From: Rhizobium favelukesii
Lineage (GTDB): Bacteria; Pseudomonadota; Alphaproteobacteria; Rhizobiales; Rhizobiaceae
NCBI RefSeq assembly: GCF_000577275.2
Contig: NZ_HG916852.1
Location: 251,001 to 315,000, forward strand
DNA length: 64,000 nucleotides
Reading direction: 5' to 3'
Shown here: one piece after another, positions 26,669 to 37,152 of the stretch
Layout of the letters: every line of letters begins with the position of its first letter
Numbering within the stretch: the stretch's first letter is position 1
Translations under genes and position numbers: made by a program
Notes under the pieces: model-generated
Seen by the model: only the letters and a program-made list of their open reading frames with translations
What the model was told of the DNA's origin: nothing
Databases searched by the model: none

Positions 26669-28007
26669 ATGACGGTGATCGACGCCAACCGGATGCATGA
26701 GATCGAGCAGCGCTACCCGGAGTATTTCAAGCGCTCCTTCCAGCAGCGCTTCGGCGGTCTGATGGCCGTCATCGCGACGCTCGTCTATGCGCTCTACGCA
26801 ACCTGGTTCTTCGACCTGCCGAAACTGCTTGCTGATGCCCATTGGGAGCGCGTCGGCCTCTATCTCAGCCAGTGGGTGAGCTACGACGTGCAGCCGGAGT
26901 TCCGTATCGGCGACGACGGCATTGCGGTCAAATATCCGCGCTTCTCGCCGCTCGGTGACGACCCGCATCCCAATTGGGTCATCAACAATCCGGATGGCAG
27001 CGTCACCGTTTCGGTCAGCGGCACGGGCCGCACTGTTGCCGTCTCCAAGACGGAAACGACGGTGACTGCCCGCGGCGTCAGCGTGCCGGTGGAAGTCTCT
27101 AGCGGCGCGCCGAAGGTTATCGGCCCCGTGCCGAGCTGGATGACGGTCTATGACGACAACGTCCTGGCCGATCTCGGCTTTGCCGGCGATGTCAGCATCT
27201 CGGTTGATCGCGTCAAGGTGCGCAAGCGCTTCCTCGGCTGGGCGAATTTCGTCTTCGACACCCAGTCCCCCTTCTTCGACAAGCCGGTGGGCGAGGTGCT
27301 GAGCCTGATTGTTTCGGGGCCGGAACTGACCCGGCCAATCCAACCTGTCGCTCGCATTCGACAATGTCTGGAACAACAGCGCCTGGCAGCATGGCGACGT
27401 CTGGACCAAGCTGTTCCAGACCATCGTCATGGCCTTCCTCGGCACGCTGCTCGGCGCCCTGCTGGCCTTTCCGCTGGCCTTCTTCGCCGCGCGCAACATC
27501 ACGCCGAACCGCGTGGTCAACCAGGTGCTGAAGCGAGCCTTTGATTTCCTGCGCTCGGTCGACATGCTGATCTGGGCGCTGTTCCTCACCCGTGCCTTCG
27601 GGCCCGGTCCGCTCGCCGGCAGCGGCGCCATCTTCCTCACGGAGACTGGCACGCTCGGCAAGCTCTATTCCGAAGGCCTCGAGAATATCGACAACAAGCC
27701 GCGCGAAGGCATCAAATCCACGGGCGCCTCCACCGTGCTCACCCATCGCTACGGCATCATCCCGCAGATCGTGCCGGTCTTCGTCAGCCAGACGCTCTAC
27801 CAGTGGGAATCGAACGTCCGCGGTGCGACCATCATCGGCGCCGTCGGTGCCGGCGGCATCGGCCTCAAGCTCTGGGAAGCGATGCGCACCAACGCCAACT
27901 GGGAAAACGTCGCCTACATGGTGCTGTTGATCCTCATCGTCGTCTTCCTGTTCGACATGGCCTCGAACGCGCTGCGCCACCGGCTGATGGGCACCAAGGT
28001 CCACTGA
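26669..28007 (+). pseudogene. phnE: Phosphonate importer permease PhnE, second copy, frameshifted
   Basis: Second permease gene. The first part (MTVIDANRMHEIEQRYPEYF, first helix near residue 30, then a long periplasmic insert to SLIVSGPEL) is in one frame until about 27327. From 27342 the next frame reads NLSLAFDNVWNN and continues through MAFLGTLLGALLAFPLAFFAARN and the EAA region to the stop at 28007. The change fits a loss of two bases (or gain of one) near 27327-27341. As read, the protein lacks its membrane core. A sequencing error in this GC-rich spot is possible. Confidence 0.85.
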
Positions 28008-28138
28008 AAAAGCGCGGGATCGTTCGGGATCATCATCATTCTGTCACGGAAATCTTTTAGCCGGAAGCCAGCTTGCGGTGGCGGTCAAATCACTGAAGAC
28101 TGCCATCCGCATTCCGATTGATTCCCAGGATACGAGCC

Positions 28139-28834
28139 TTGCGCTACGCACTCTATTTCACACCGCCGAAGGACGATCCTTTGAACGGAACGGCTGCGCT
28201 CTGGCTCGGCCGTGATGCCTTCACCGGCGAAACTTACCCGGCTCCCGATCATTCGGACCTGCCTGCCGCCGAGCAGTTCGAGTTGACCGCCGAGCCTCGT
28301 CGCTACGCCTTCCATGCGACACTCAAAGCCCCCTTCGCGCTCGCCGCCTCGGTCACCGAACAGGACCTGCTTCAAGTCGCCGAGGATTTCGCCGCCCGCA
28401 CGCCGGCGTTTGAAATCCCCGAGCTGGTCCTGGGGCAGTTGGGCAAGTTTTTCGCTCTCGTGCCGGCTTCGCTGCACCCGCCGCTTCAAGATTTCGCGGC
28501 AACGGTGGTAAAATTCTTCGAACCGTTCCGGGCCGCCCTGTCGGAGGCCGACATTGCCCGCCGGAACCCGGAGACGTTGAGCGAGAGCCAGCGTGCCAAT
28601 CTGTTGCGCTGGGGCTATCCTTATGTGATGGATGACTTCGGTTTCCACATGACGCTGACCGGCCAGGTGCCGGAGGAGCGCGCCGGCGTGATGAAGGCCA
28701 TTCTGACCGAGCGTTTTGCCGCGTTCACCGGCCGGCCGCTCGCGATCACGGGCCTTGCCGTTTTCGTTGAAGAGGCGCGTGGCGCGCCGTTCAAAGCCCA
28801 TTCCTGGTGGCCGCTTGCTGGCGCCAAAAACTGA
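28139..28834 (+). CDS. 2H-phosphoesterase-like phosphonate operon protein (DUF1045)
   Basis: 231 aa member of the phn-operon DUF1045 family, related to 2H phosphoesterases. Both HxT-type motifs are present: HATLKAP (about residue 62) and HMTLTGQ (about residue 172). Family members next to phnM/phnN are thought to act on cyclic phosphate intermediates such as 5-phosphoribosyl-1,2-cyclic phosphate; that role is inference. The start is probably TTG at 28139 (LRYALYFTPP), with AGGA ahead; another TTG at 28118 is in frame. The 131 bases before it show no clear promoter. Confidence 0.8.
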   Translation: MRYALYFTPPKDDPLNGTAALWLGRDAFTGETYPAPDHSDLPAAEQFELTAEPRRYAFHATLKAPFALAASVTEQDLLQVAEDFAARTPAFEIPELVLGQLGKFFALVPASLHPPLQDFAATVVKFFEPFRAALSEADIARRNPETLSESQRANLLRWGYPYVMDDFGFHMTLTGQVPEERAGVMKAILTERFAAFTGRPLAITGLAVFVEEARGAPFKAHSWWPLAGAKN

Positions 28835-28847
28835 AAGACCTGATCCG

Positions 28848-29987
28848 ATGACCACAGAAACCGTCTTCTCCAACGCCCGCATTGTCCTCGAGGATGAGAT
28901 CGTCGAAGGATCGGTCCTCGTCCGCGACGGCAAGATCGCCGACATCTCGACGGGCAGCTCCACAGTCGGCGAGGATTTCGAAGGCGATTATCTGATCCCG
29001 GGTCTCGTCGAACTGCACACCGATCATCTCGAGGGCCACTATTCGCCGCGCCCCGGCCTGCGCTGGAACATGATCGCGGCGATCCAGGCCCACGACGCCC
29101 AGATCGTCACCTCCGGCATCACGACCGTTTTCGACTGCCTGCGCATGGGAGCCGACGAAGACGGCGGCTTCGAGCACGGCGAAATGCGTGGGATGGCCGA
29201 TGCCATCCAGAAGGCCGAGCAGGAAGGTCGGTTGCGCGCCGAGCACCTGATCCACCTGCGCTGCGAAGTCTCCGCCGACAATGTTTTGGAACATTTCGCC
29301 GACTTCGAGAACGATCCCTACGTTCGCCTCGTATCGCTGATGGACCACGCCCCGGGTCAGCGTCAGTTCCAGACCATGGACCAGTACATCTTCTACTACC
29401 AGAAGAAGCGCGGCCTCTCCGATGCCGAGTTCGCCCGCTTCATCGAAAAGCGCGTTGGCGAATCCGAGCGCAATTCCACGCCGCACCGCATCGCGATTGC
29501 CAAGGTCTGCGCCGAGCGTGGCATCACCGTTGCCAGCCACGACGACGCAACGTTGGCGCATGTCGACGAAGCCATCGAAAACGGTGTTCGCCTGGCGGAA
29601 TTCCCGACCAGCTTCGATGCCGCCAAGGCCTCGCATGAGCACGGCATGAGCGTGCTGATGGGCGCGCCGAACATCGTGCGCGGCAAGTCGCACTCCGGCA
29701 ATATCGCCGCCCGCGATCTCGCCGAACGCGGCGTCCTCGACGTGCTGTCCTCGGATTACGTGCCGCTCAGCCTGCTCTACGCGCCGTTCCTCATTGCCGA
29801 CGAGGTCGAGAGCATTTCGCTGCCGAAGGCGATCGCCATGGTCACCGCGACGCCGGCCCGTACCGTCAGCCTCAATGATCGCGGCCGCATCGCAACCGGT
29901 CTGCGCGCCGATGTCGTCCGCGTTTTCCGCGACCACGGCGTTCCCGTCACCCGCTCCGTCTGGCGCGAAGGGCGCCGCGTCGCATGA
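28848..29987 (+). CDS. phnM: Phosphonate metabolism hydrolase PhnM
   Basis: 379 aa amidohydrolase-fold enzyme that removes pyrophosphate from the ribose triphosphonate intermediate. Metal motif ELHTDHLEGH (about residue 56), a later SHDDAT and the PHRIAIAKVC segment are typical. The ATG at 28848 lies 13 bases after the DUF1045 stop; the stop overlaps phnN. Confidence 0.95.
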   Translation: MTTETVFSNARIVLEDEIVEGSVLVRDGKIADISTGSSTVGEDFEGDYLIPGLVELHTDHLEGHYSPRPGLRWNMIAAIQAHDAQIVTSGITTVFDCLRMGADEDGGFEHGEMRGMADAIQKAEQEGRLRAEHLIHLRCEVSADNVLEHFADFENDPYVRLVSLMDHAPGQRQFQTMDQYIFYYQKKRGLSDAEFARFIEKRVGESERNSTPHRIAIAKVCAERGITVASHDDATLAHVDEAIENGVRLAEFPTSFDAAKASHEHGMSVLMGAPNIVRGKSHSGNIAARDLAERGVLDVLSSDYVPLSLLYAPFLIADEVESISLPKAIAMVTATPARTVSLNDRGRIATGLRADVVRVFRDHGVPVTRSVWREGRRVA

Positions 29988-30583
29988 TGCCCTCGCACGA
30001 GCCCCACATCGTTCCCGGAACCGAGCGCGGCATCATGGTCGTCGTCGTCGGTCCGAGCGGCGCCGGCAAGGACACGCTGATGGCGCTCGCAGCCAAGTAC
30101 TTCCGGGGACGCCCGGACGTGCATTTCGTCCGTCGCGTCATCACCCGTGACAGCGAGGCCGGCGGGGAACATCATCTCGCCGTGTCGGACCAGGGCTTCG
30201 CCTCCATGGAGCAGGCCGGAAGCTTCTCGGTTTGGTGGGAAGCGCACGGCCTGAAGTATGGCATTCCGGCGGAGGTGTCGGTATCCCTTGCGCAGGGAAA
30301 TCTGGTCGTCGCCAATGGCTCCCGTTCGGCGCTTCACCATTTCAAGGCCGTTTTTCCGCGGCTAAAGGTTATCAATGTGACGGCGCGTGCCGAGGTGCTG
30401 GCAAGCCGCCTGGAGGCTCGCGGCCGCGAGACACATGAAGATATCATGGCAAGGCTCGCCCGCGGCCCGCTCACCGTCCGCGGCGACTACGACGTCGTCG
30501 ACCTCGACAACAGCGATTCACGCGAAGAGGGCGAACGCCGCATGGTCGAGGCGCTGAGCGCCTGCCTGGCGGAGATCGGCTAA
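29984..30583 (+). CDS. phnN: Ribose 1,5-bisphosphate phosphokinase PhnN
   Basis: 199 aa P-loop kinase that makes PRPP from ribose 1,5-bisphosphate, returning the C-P lyase sugar to nucleotide synthesis. Walker A VGPSGAGKDT is at about residues 22-31; ITRDSEAGGEHH and VVANGSRSALHH are further family segments. ATGA overlap with phnM. Last phn gene of the island. Confidence 0.93.
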   Translation: MMPSHEPHIVPGTERGIMVVVVGPSGAGKDTLMALAAKYFRGRPDVHFVRRVITRDSEAGGEHHLAVSDQGFASMEQAGSFSVWWEAHGLKYGIPAEVSVSLAQGNLVVANGSRSALHHFKAVFPRLKVINVTARAEVLASRLEARGRETHEDIMARLARGPLTVRGDYDVVDLDNSDSREEGERRMVEALSACLAEIG

Positions 30584-30592
30584 GGGACAACG

Positions 30593-31114
30593 ATGCGGCC
30601 GGTCAGGGTGGTCGACTATGACCCGAAATGGCCCGACCTCTTCGAGGCCGCAAGGGCCGAACTCCTCGATCTGGCCGCCGATCGTATTCTCGCGATCGAG
30701 CACATCGGCAGCACTTCGGTTCCGGGCCTGGCCGCCAAGCCGAAAATCGATCTCGATGCCGTGCTCGCGAATGAAACGGCGTTGGCCGAGCTCGGCGCGT
30801 TGCTTCCATCCGCCGGTTTTCGGGATCACGGCGATCCCCAAGGCGAAGGCCGCTGGACCTTCACCCGCGATCACGATTGCTATGGCCTGCGTCTCTATCT
30901 CTGCACATCAGGCAATCCGGCTCACCGCGACCGCCTCCTATTCCGCGATTATCTCAGGCTCGACCCGGACCGGGCGGCAGAGTATCAGTCGCTGAAACGG
31001 CACCTTGCCAAAGAGGCCGACGGCGATTGGGACGTCTATACCGATGGCAAAAGCGACTTCGTAGCCGAGACGCTGCGGCTGGCTAAGGCCGAGACCGAGT
31101 TGCCGCGCGGATAA
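30593..31114 (+). CDS. GrpB family protein (UPF0157)
   Basis: 173 aa, nucleotidyltransferase-like GrpB/UPF0157 family. Signatures: VDYDPKWPDLFEAARAEL at the N-terminus, then AIEHIGSTSVPGLAAKPKIDLD, the Asp-x-Asp-like pair and FTRDHDCYGLRLYLC. No established function; sometimes fused to dephospho-CoA kinase. Nine bases after phnN, so probably carried on the phn transcript by position only. Confidence 0.88.
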   Translation: MRPVRVVDYDPKWPDLFEAARAELLDLAADRILAIEHIGSTSVPGLAAKPKIDLDAVLANETALAELGALLPSAGFRDHGDPQGEGRWTFTRDHDCYGLRLYLCTSGNPAHRDRLLFRDYLRLDPDRAAEYQSLKRHLAKEADGDWDVYTDGKSDFVAETLRLAKAETELPRG

Positions 31115-31504
31115 TTTTCTTGTGCGATAAAAGACTTGGGAGGGATCTCAACCACTTGTCCAGCCGCATATTGATCGCGTCATTGGACAAGGAGCCGGAT
31201 CGCGAACCGGATTTGACAGAACTGGTCGAAAGTCCGGCGTCCGGTGATGGTTGCGACAGGTGGATCGAAGGCCGTCAGGGTCGACGGTCCATCTGGAAGG
31301 GAGGGGCTGTCAGACGCTCCTGTTGGCCCAGAAGCTCCGGAAACCTCGATACGATCGGGCAGGCTATACCGCCTGACAATCCACATCCACCAACACCACC
31401 GCCTGCCCATTCCCACCCGAGCCATGCCGTCGTGGAGATCTCTCCGGCGCGAGGTTTTCTGTTGTCTGCGGCAGCCGTATCAGGGGCTGCCGCAAACGAA
31501 GCGA
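31115..31504. other. 390-base region between grpB-like gene and ftsK
   Basis: No convincing gene. It holds an inverted repeat CTTGTCCA/TGGACAAG around 31158-31191 and the ftsK-side hairpin at 31467-31494. Short open frames here have poor coding character. Confidence 0.5.
31467..31494 (-). terminator. Hairpin at the end of ftsK
   Basis: Perfect ten-base arms TGCGGCAGCC (31467-31476) and GGCTGCCGCA (31485-31494), ten bases past the ftsK stop on the minus strand. No long T tract. Confidence 0.55.
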
Positions 31505-33853
31505 TCACTCGCTCTCGCCGCTGCGCGCAGTCACGATCTCTCTTTTGCCGACATGATTTGCCGGGCCGACGAGGCCTTCCTTCTCCATGCGTTCGACAAG
31601 CGAAGCTGCGCGGTTGTAGCCAATACCGAGACGGCGCTGAATGTAGGAGGTCGAGCACTTCTTATCGCGCAGGACGACCTTGACGGCCTTGTCGTAGAGA
31701 TCGTTGCCGTCCTCGGCCGCCATGTCGCCCTTGTCGAAGACGGCGCTGTCCTCGTCGTCGACCTCTTCCTCTTCGTCTGCCGTGACGGTGTCGAGATATT
31801 CCGGCCGACCCTGCGTCTTCAGATGCGCGACGACCTTCTCCACTTCGGTATCCGAAACGAACGGCCCGTGCACGCGGGCAATACGCCCGCCGCCCTGCAT
31901 ATGAAGCATGTCGCCCTGACCGAGCAGCTGCTCCGCGCCCTGTTCGCCAAGGATAGTGCGGCTGTCGATCTTCGACGTCACCTGGAAGGAGATGCGTGTC
32001 GGGAAGTTCGCCTTGATGGTGCCGGTGATGACATCGACGGACGGACGCTGAGTGGCCATGATCAGGTGGATGCCGGCGGCGCGCGCCATCTGCGCCAGGC
32101 GCTGGATCGCCCCTTCGATTTCCTTGCCGGCGACCATCATCAGATCGGCCATCTCGTCGACGATGACGACGATGTATGGCATCGGCGTCAGGTCCATTTC
32201 CTGTTGCTCTTCGATCGGCGCACCGGTGCTCCTGTCGAAGCCGGTCTGGATCATGACGTGGATGGTCTCGCCCTTGTCGCGTGCCTGCGCCACGCGGCTG
32301 TTGTAGCCGTCGATGTTGCGCACGCCGAGGCGCGACATTTTGCGATAGCGATCCTCCATCTCGCGCACCGCCCACTTCAGCGCCATGACCGCCTTCTTGG
32401 GGTCGGTGACAACAGGCGTCAGCAAATGCGGGATACCGTCGTAGACGGAGAGTTCGAGCATCTTTGGATCGACCATGATCAGGCGGCATTGCTCCGGCGA
32501 CATCCGGTAGAGCAGCGACAGGATCATCGTGTTGATGGCGACGGACTTGCCCGAGCCCGTCGTGCCGGCGACGAGCAGGTGTGGCATCTTCGCGAGCTCG
32601 GCGATCACGGGCTCGCCGCCGATCGTCTTGCCGAGGCCGAGCGCCAGCTTGTAGCCGCTCTTCTCGAAATCCTGGCTCTCGATCATCTCGCGGAAATAGA
32701 CGGTTTCGCGCAGCACGTTCGGCAGTTCGATGCCGATGACATTGCGGCCGGGGACCACCGCAACGCGTGCAGAGAGCGCCGACATCGAACGGGCGATATC
32801 GTCGGCCAGGCCGATGACGCGTGAGGATTTGACGCCCGGCGCCGGCTCGAACTCATAAAGCGTGACGACGGGACCGGGGCGGACATGGATGATCTCGCCC
32901 TTGATGCCGAAATCCTCAAGCACGCTCTCGAGAAGACCGGCATTCTGCTCCAGCGTCTCCTGCGACATGATCTCGCCAACCCGTTCCGGCGGCTCCTGCA
33001 GCAGTGAATGCGATGGGAATTCATAACCGGAGGCATCGATCCTGGAGGGGACAATCTTCTGCGCAGCAAAACGCGGTGCGGGCGCAAGCGGCTGCGGCGC
33101 CTGTGTGCGGACCGGCACCGGAGCGATGGGCTGCGTTTTCGGCTGGGCCGCCGACGCTTCCTCGACATGGGGCTGCGTTGCGCGGTTGCGTGTCAAAGCA
33201 GGGGCTGGCGCAGCCGGGGCCGGGATGATTGGCGACGGAGCTGGCGCCTGTGCAACAGCTGCTGCGGGCCGTTGGCGGCCAGGCTGCCATTCCAAGATCC
33301 GGAACCGGCTGATGATCGATTCCGGACTGACCTCGGGCCTCGGCAGGGAAACCTGAGGAAGCAAGATCGGTTCGGCCGGAGCTTCTTCGAAGGCCATGAC
33401 TTCCCAGAATGCGAAGTCCGAGATGGACGCCAGTTCGGTGGATGCGCGGATATGCGTTTCAGCATCGGGCTCGACCAAAATCGCCGGCGGCGCAGTTGCA
33501 GCCTGCGGCATCTCAATCACGGCCGAGGTCTCCGGTTCGTAAACGTCGAACGGAACGTTGACGACGACCGGTACCGGCGGCTGTGCGCTGACACAGATGT
33601 CTGCCGCAACGTGTTCCTGTGTCGCAAGAGGCGGCGTGTGAACCGGGAGGACCGGCACGCGTTTAGGATTGATCAGATTCTCGGGCGTGCGGGTGAACCG
33701 CACGTTCGGAGCCAGTGAAAAATTGCTCTGCCAGATTGGTGCCGTAGGCTTCTCGCCCGCGTGTTCCTGCAGCTGTTCACCTTCGACTTCCGTGGAAATA
33801 TCCTCGGCCCCTGTCAGATTGGTTCTAGGAAAGCGCATACGACCGCTACTCAC
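31505..33853 (-). CDS. ftsK: FtsK/SpoIIIE-type DNA translocase without membrane domain
   Basis: 782 aa hexameric DNA motor. Residues 1-310 are a Pro/Ala-rich, non-membrane linker; unlike E. coli FtsK there are no N-terminal helices. The alpha domain (about 315-400) is followed by the motor with Walker [15 protein letters not shown] and Walker [14 protein letters not shown], and a C-terminal winged-helix gamma domain ([20 protein letters not shown]) that reads KOPS sites. The GTG at 33853 gives the longest frame; an ATG at 33838 (MRFPRTN) is equally possible. 157 bp downstream of polA. Rhizobia commonly have a second FtsK with membrane anchor. Confidence 0.88.
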   Translation of the reverse strand: MSSGRMRFPRTNLTGAEDISTEVEGEQLQEHAGEKPTAPIWQSNFSLAPNVRFTRTPENLINPKRVPVLPVHTPPLATQEHVAADICVSAQPPVPVVVNVPFDVYEPETSAVIEMPQAATAPPAILVEPDAETHIRASTELASISDFAFWEVMAFEEAPAEPILLPQVSLPRPEVSPESIISRFRILEWQPGRQRPAAAVAQAPAPSPIIPAPAAPAPALTRNRATQPHVEEASAAQPKTQPIAPVPVRTQAPQPLAPAPRFAAQKIVPSRIDASGYEFPSHSLLQEPPERVGEIMSQETLEQNAGLLESVLEDFGIKGEIIHVRPGPVVTLYEFEPAPGVKSSRVIGLADDIARSMSALSARVAVVPGRNVIGIELPNVLRETVYFREMIESQDFEKSGYKLALGLGKTIGGEPVIAELAKMPHLLVAGTTGSGKSVAINTMILSLLYRMSPEQCRLIMVDPKMLELSVYDGIPHLLTPVVTDPKKAVMALKWAVREMEDRYRKMSRLGVRNIDGYNSRVAQARDKGETIHVMIQTGFDRSTGAPIEEQQEMDLTPMPYIVVIVDEMADLMMVAGKEIEGAIQRLAQMARAAGIHLIMATQRPSVDVITGTIKANFPTRISFQVTSKIDSRTILGEQGAEQLLGQGDMLHMQGGGRIARVHGPFVSDTEVEKVVAHLKTQGRPEYLDTVTADEEEEVDDEDSAVFDKGDMAAEDGNDLYDKAVKVVLRDKKCSTSYIQRRLGIGYNRAASLVERMEKEGLVGPANHVGKREIVTARSGESE

Positions 33854-34010
33854 TCATGATTAGCAACTATTACCCGCTTCCGGATTAGGAAAGGAAGGTT
33901 AATAAGTTCCTTCTGCCTGCGCGGTGTTCCGGCGGAAAAGTACAAGAAAAATGTTTTATATCAATGGCTTGCAAGGTAATGAAAATTTTAATGGATTTTC
34001 GACGAAGCGC

Positions 34011-37010
34011 TCAGTGCGCTTCGTCCCAGTTGGTCGCCGACCGCGCATCGACCTTCAGCGGCACGCGCATTTCAAGCGCCGGCATAGTGGCATTTTCCAT
34101 GACCGAAACGATGATCGGCGTTGCCTTTTCGACGTCGGCATCCTCGACCTCGAAGATCAATTCGTCATGCACCTGCAAGAGCATGCGGACGCGGTCGCCA
34201 AGTCCCGCCTCCGCCAGCGCCGGCTCCATCTTGATCATCGCCCGGCGGATAATGTCCGCGGCCGATCCCTGGATCGGGGCGTTGATGGCCGCACGTTCGT
34301 TGAAGGCGCGCACCGACGGATTGGAAGAGCGAATCTCCGGATAGTTGATTCGCCGCCCGAAGATCGTTTCGACGTAGCCCTTGTCGCGTGCCATTTGCTT
34401 TCGGCTGTCCATGTAATCACGGATGCCGGGGAAGCGCTCGAAGTACTTCTTGATATAGTCGCCCGCTTCCGAGCGTTCGATCGACAGCTGATTGGCAAGA
34501 CCGAAGGCGGAAATGCCGTAGATGATGCCGAAGTTGATTGCCTTCGCTCGACGCCGCACCTCGGACGGCATGCCCTCGACTGGTACGCTGAACATCTCCG
34601 ATGCGGTCATGGCATGAATATCGACGCCGTCAGCAAAGGCCTGCGTCAGCTGCGGAATCTCGGCGACGTGCGCGAGCACGCGCAGCTCGATTTGGCTATA
34701 GTCGGCCGAGATCAGCTTGTGGCCCGGTGTCGAAATGAAGGCGGTGCGGATCTTGCGACCTTCCGCCGTGCGAACGGGGATGTTTTGCAGGTTCGGTTCT
34801 GAGGACGAGAGACGGCCGGTCGTCGTCGATGCCAGTGAATACGAGGTGTGAACCCGCTTCGTCTCGGGATGGATGTATCCCGGCAGCGCATCCGTGTAGG
34901 TCGACTTCAGCTTGGTCAGCTGGCGCCAGTCGACGATCTTGCGTGGCAACTCGAAGCCTGCGGCTGCGAGGTCTTCCAAGACGCTTGCCGATGTGGACCA
35001 CTGGCCGGTCTTCGTCTTGCTGCCGCCGGCGAGCCCCATCTTGCCGAACAGGATGTCGCCCAGCTGCTTCGGCGAGCCGATGGTAAAGCGCCCACCTGCA
35101 AGCTTGTAAATCTCATCCTCCAATGCGGCGGCGCCCTGTGCGAGGTCGCCGGACAGACGCGACAGAATTTGCCTGTCGACGGTGACGCCGCGCGCTTCCA
35201 TGTGCGCCAGAACAGGAAGCAACGGCCGCTCAAGGCGCTCGTAGACCGTGGTCAGCTTTTCGGCGGCAAGGCGCGGCTTCAGAACGAGCCAGAGCCGCAA
35301 TGTGATGTCGGCATCTTCGGCGGCATAGTGCGTGGCGCGGTCGATGTCGACGAGGTCGAATGTAATGTTCGACTTACCACTGCCGGCCACGTCCTTATAG
35401 GCAATCGGGGTGTGGCCGAGGAACTTCTCCGACAGCGGATCCATTCCGTGCGCGCCGGTTCCAGCGTCCAGCACGTAGGAAATGAGCATCGTATCGTCAA
35501 AGTTCTTCGTTTCGACGCCGTAACGCTTCATCAGCAGGTAGTCGTATTTGAGGTTCTGGGCGACCTTCAGGATCGACTCGTCTTCCAGCAGTGCCTTCAG
35601 TCGGGGAAGGGCATCGCGCATCGGAATCTGATTGTCGGCAAGTCCGCCGCCGAGCAGATCGCCGATGCCTGTCTTGTGGCCGATCGGAACATAGGCGGCG
35701 CGGATGCTGGTGCCGGTGGGATCCTTGTCGTTTTCGGCAATCGCCATCGAAAATCCGACGAGCTCGGCCTGCATCGCATCGAGCGACGTGGTTTCGGTAT
35801 CGAAGGCAACCAGTCCCGTGTCGCGCGCATCGGCAATCCATTTGTCGAGCGTCGCGACATCGCGGATGGTGGCGTAGCGCGAATGGTCGAAGGGCAGGGA
35901 CGCGAACGCTTCGGCGCGCGCCTTGGCAAGATCGCCTGGCAGGAAAGTGCCTTCACGACCGTTTGCGCCATTCGCTTTCGCGGGAACGGGCACCGACTCG
36001 CCGGCGACGTCGGGAATGCCGCCGGCAACCGGCTCCGGCTGGGCGATGTCGAGATCGGGGCCGCGTGCCGCGGCACCCCACTCCACCGGAACGTCGATGG
36101 CGTCGATGGCGCTGGCATCACAATCGCAGGCGTCAGCCACGCGCCGCGTCAGCGATGTGAACTGCATTGCCTTCAGGAAGCCGATCAGCTTCGGCCCGTT
36201 CTGCGGCTCCAGGATGAGCGCTTCCAGCCCGAGCTCCAGCGGCACGTCCGTGCGCAACCGCACCAGCTCACGCGACAGGCGGGCCTTATCGGCGTTTTCG
36301 ATGATCGCCTGGCGGCGCTTTTCCTGCTTGATCTCCGTCGCACGCTCCAAAAGCGTGTCGAGGTCGCCATACTCAGCCAGAAGCTGCGCAGCTGTCTTAG
36401 GGCCGATGCCGGGGATGCCCGGTACGTTGTCGACCGAGTCGCCGGTCATCGCCTGAAGATCGATCATCTTCTCGGGCGCCACGCCCCATTTTTCGATGAC
36501 ATCGGGAACGGCGATCTGCTTGTCCTTCATGCTGTCGTACATGTGGACGTTCGGCGTGACGAGTTGCATCAGATCCTTGTCCGAGGACACGATGGTCACG
36601 TCGGCGCCGACCGCTTCGGCCTGGCGAGCATAGGTCGCGATGATGTCGTCGGCCTCGAAACCTTCGGTCTCGATGCACGGCAGGTTGAAGGCGCGCGTCG
36701 CGTGGCGGATGAGGCCGAACTGAGGAATGAGTTCATCGGGTGGCGTCGAGCGGTTTGCCTTGTAGGCGTCGTAGAGATCCTTGCGGAACGTCTTTGCCGA
36801 ATAATCGAAGATGACGGCCAGATGCGTTGGGGTCACGCCAACCGATGTGTCGCGCGCATCGGTCAGGAGTTTCCACAGCATGTTGCAGAATCCCGACACC
36901 GCGCCCACCGGCAAACCGTCGGACTTGCGGGTCAGGGGCGGGAGTGCGTGAAAGGCTCGAAAGATGAAACCGGAGCCGTCGACAAGGAAAAGATGATCGC
37001 CTTTTTTCAT
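34011..37010 (-). CDS. polA: DNA polymerase I
   Basis: 999 aa, full three-domain enzyme for Okazaki fragment maturation and repair. The 5' nuclease (residues 1-300) has FLVDGSGFIFRAFHALP and the SSDKDLMQLV Mg site; the 3'-5' exonuclease keeps its acidic motif in LVAFDTETTSLDAM. The polymerase has motif A SADYSQIELRVLAHV, motif B RRAKAINFGIIYG and motif C LQVHDELIFEV. Nothing is missing. Minus strand, ahead of ftsK and divergent from the small RNA and MarR gene. Confidence 0.96.
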   Translation of the reverse strand: MKKGDHLFLVDGSGFIFRAFHALPPLTRKSDGLPVGAVSGFCNMLWKLLTDARDTSVGVTPTHLAVIFDYSAKTFRKDLYDAYKANRSTPPDELIPQFGLIRHATRAFNLPCIETEGFEADDIIATYARQAEAVGADVTIVSSDKDLMQLVTPNVHMYDSMKDKQIAVPDVIEKWGVAPEKMIDLQAMTGDSVDNVPGIPGIGPKTAAQLLAEYGDLDTLLERATEIKQEKRRQAIIENADKARLSRELVRLRTDVPLELGLEALILEPQNGPKLIGFLKAMQFTSLTRRVADACDCDASAIDAIDVPVEWGAAARGPDLDIAQPEPVAGGIPDVAGESVPVPAKANGANGREGTFLPGDLAKARAEAFASLPFDHSRYATIRDVATLDKWIADARDTGLVAFDTETTSLDAMQAELVGFSMAIAENDKDPTGTSIRAAYVPIGHKTGIGDLLGGGLADNQIPMRDALPRLKALLEDESILKVAQNLKYDYLLMKRYGVETKNFDDTMLISYVLDAGTGAHGMDPLSEKFLGHTPIAYKDVAGSGKSNITFDLVDIDRATHYAAEDADITLRLWLVLKPRLAAEKLTTVYERLERPLLPVLAHMEARGVTVDRQILSRLSGDLAQGAAALEDEIYKLAGGRFTIGSPKQLGDILFGKMGLAGGSKTKTGQWSTSASVLEDLAAAGFELPRKIVDWRQLTKLKSTYTDALPGYIHPETKRVHTSYSLASTTTGRLSSSEPNLQNIPVRTAEGRKIRTAFISTPGHKLISADYSQIELRVLAHVAEIPQLTQAFADGVDIHAMTASEMFSVPVEGMPSEVRRRAKAINFGIIYGISAFGLANQLSIERSEAGDYIKKYFERFPGIRDYMDSRKQMARDKGYVETIFGRRINYPEIRSSNPSVRAFNERAAINAPIQGSAADIIRRAMIKMEPALAEAGLGDRVRMLLQVHDELIFEVEDADVEKATPIIVSVMENATMPALEMRVPLKVDARSATNWDEAH

Positions 37011-37152
37011 GGCGTCATGGATAGCGCGGCCACCCCGGAAGGTCCATATAAAGTTCCGAGGCGAAAAGATTCTGCCTCACCAAACTGTTACTAATTTGTA
37101 ATAGTCAATCTTTAGCTTTCCCTTGAAAAGCCACATTCGCGATCACAAATGA

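Noticed and set aside
31120..31683. Plus frame running into the ftsK end
   Set aside because: No domain, no ribosome-binding site and it overlaps ftsK and its hairpin.
34848..37094. 748-residue open frame on plus opposite polA
   Set aside because: Antisense shadow in GC-rich DNA; polA is certain.
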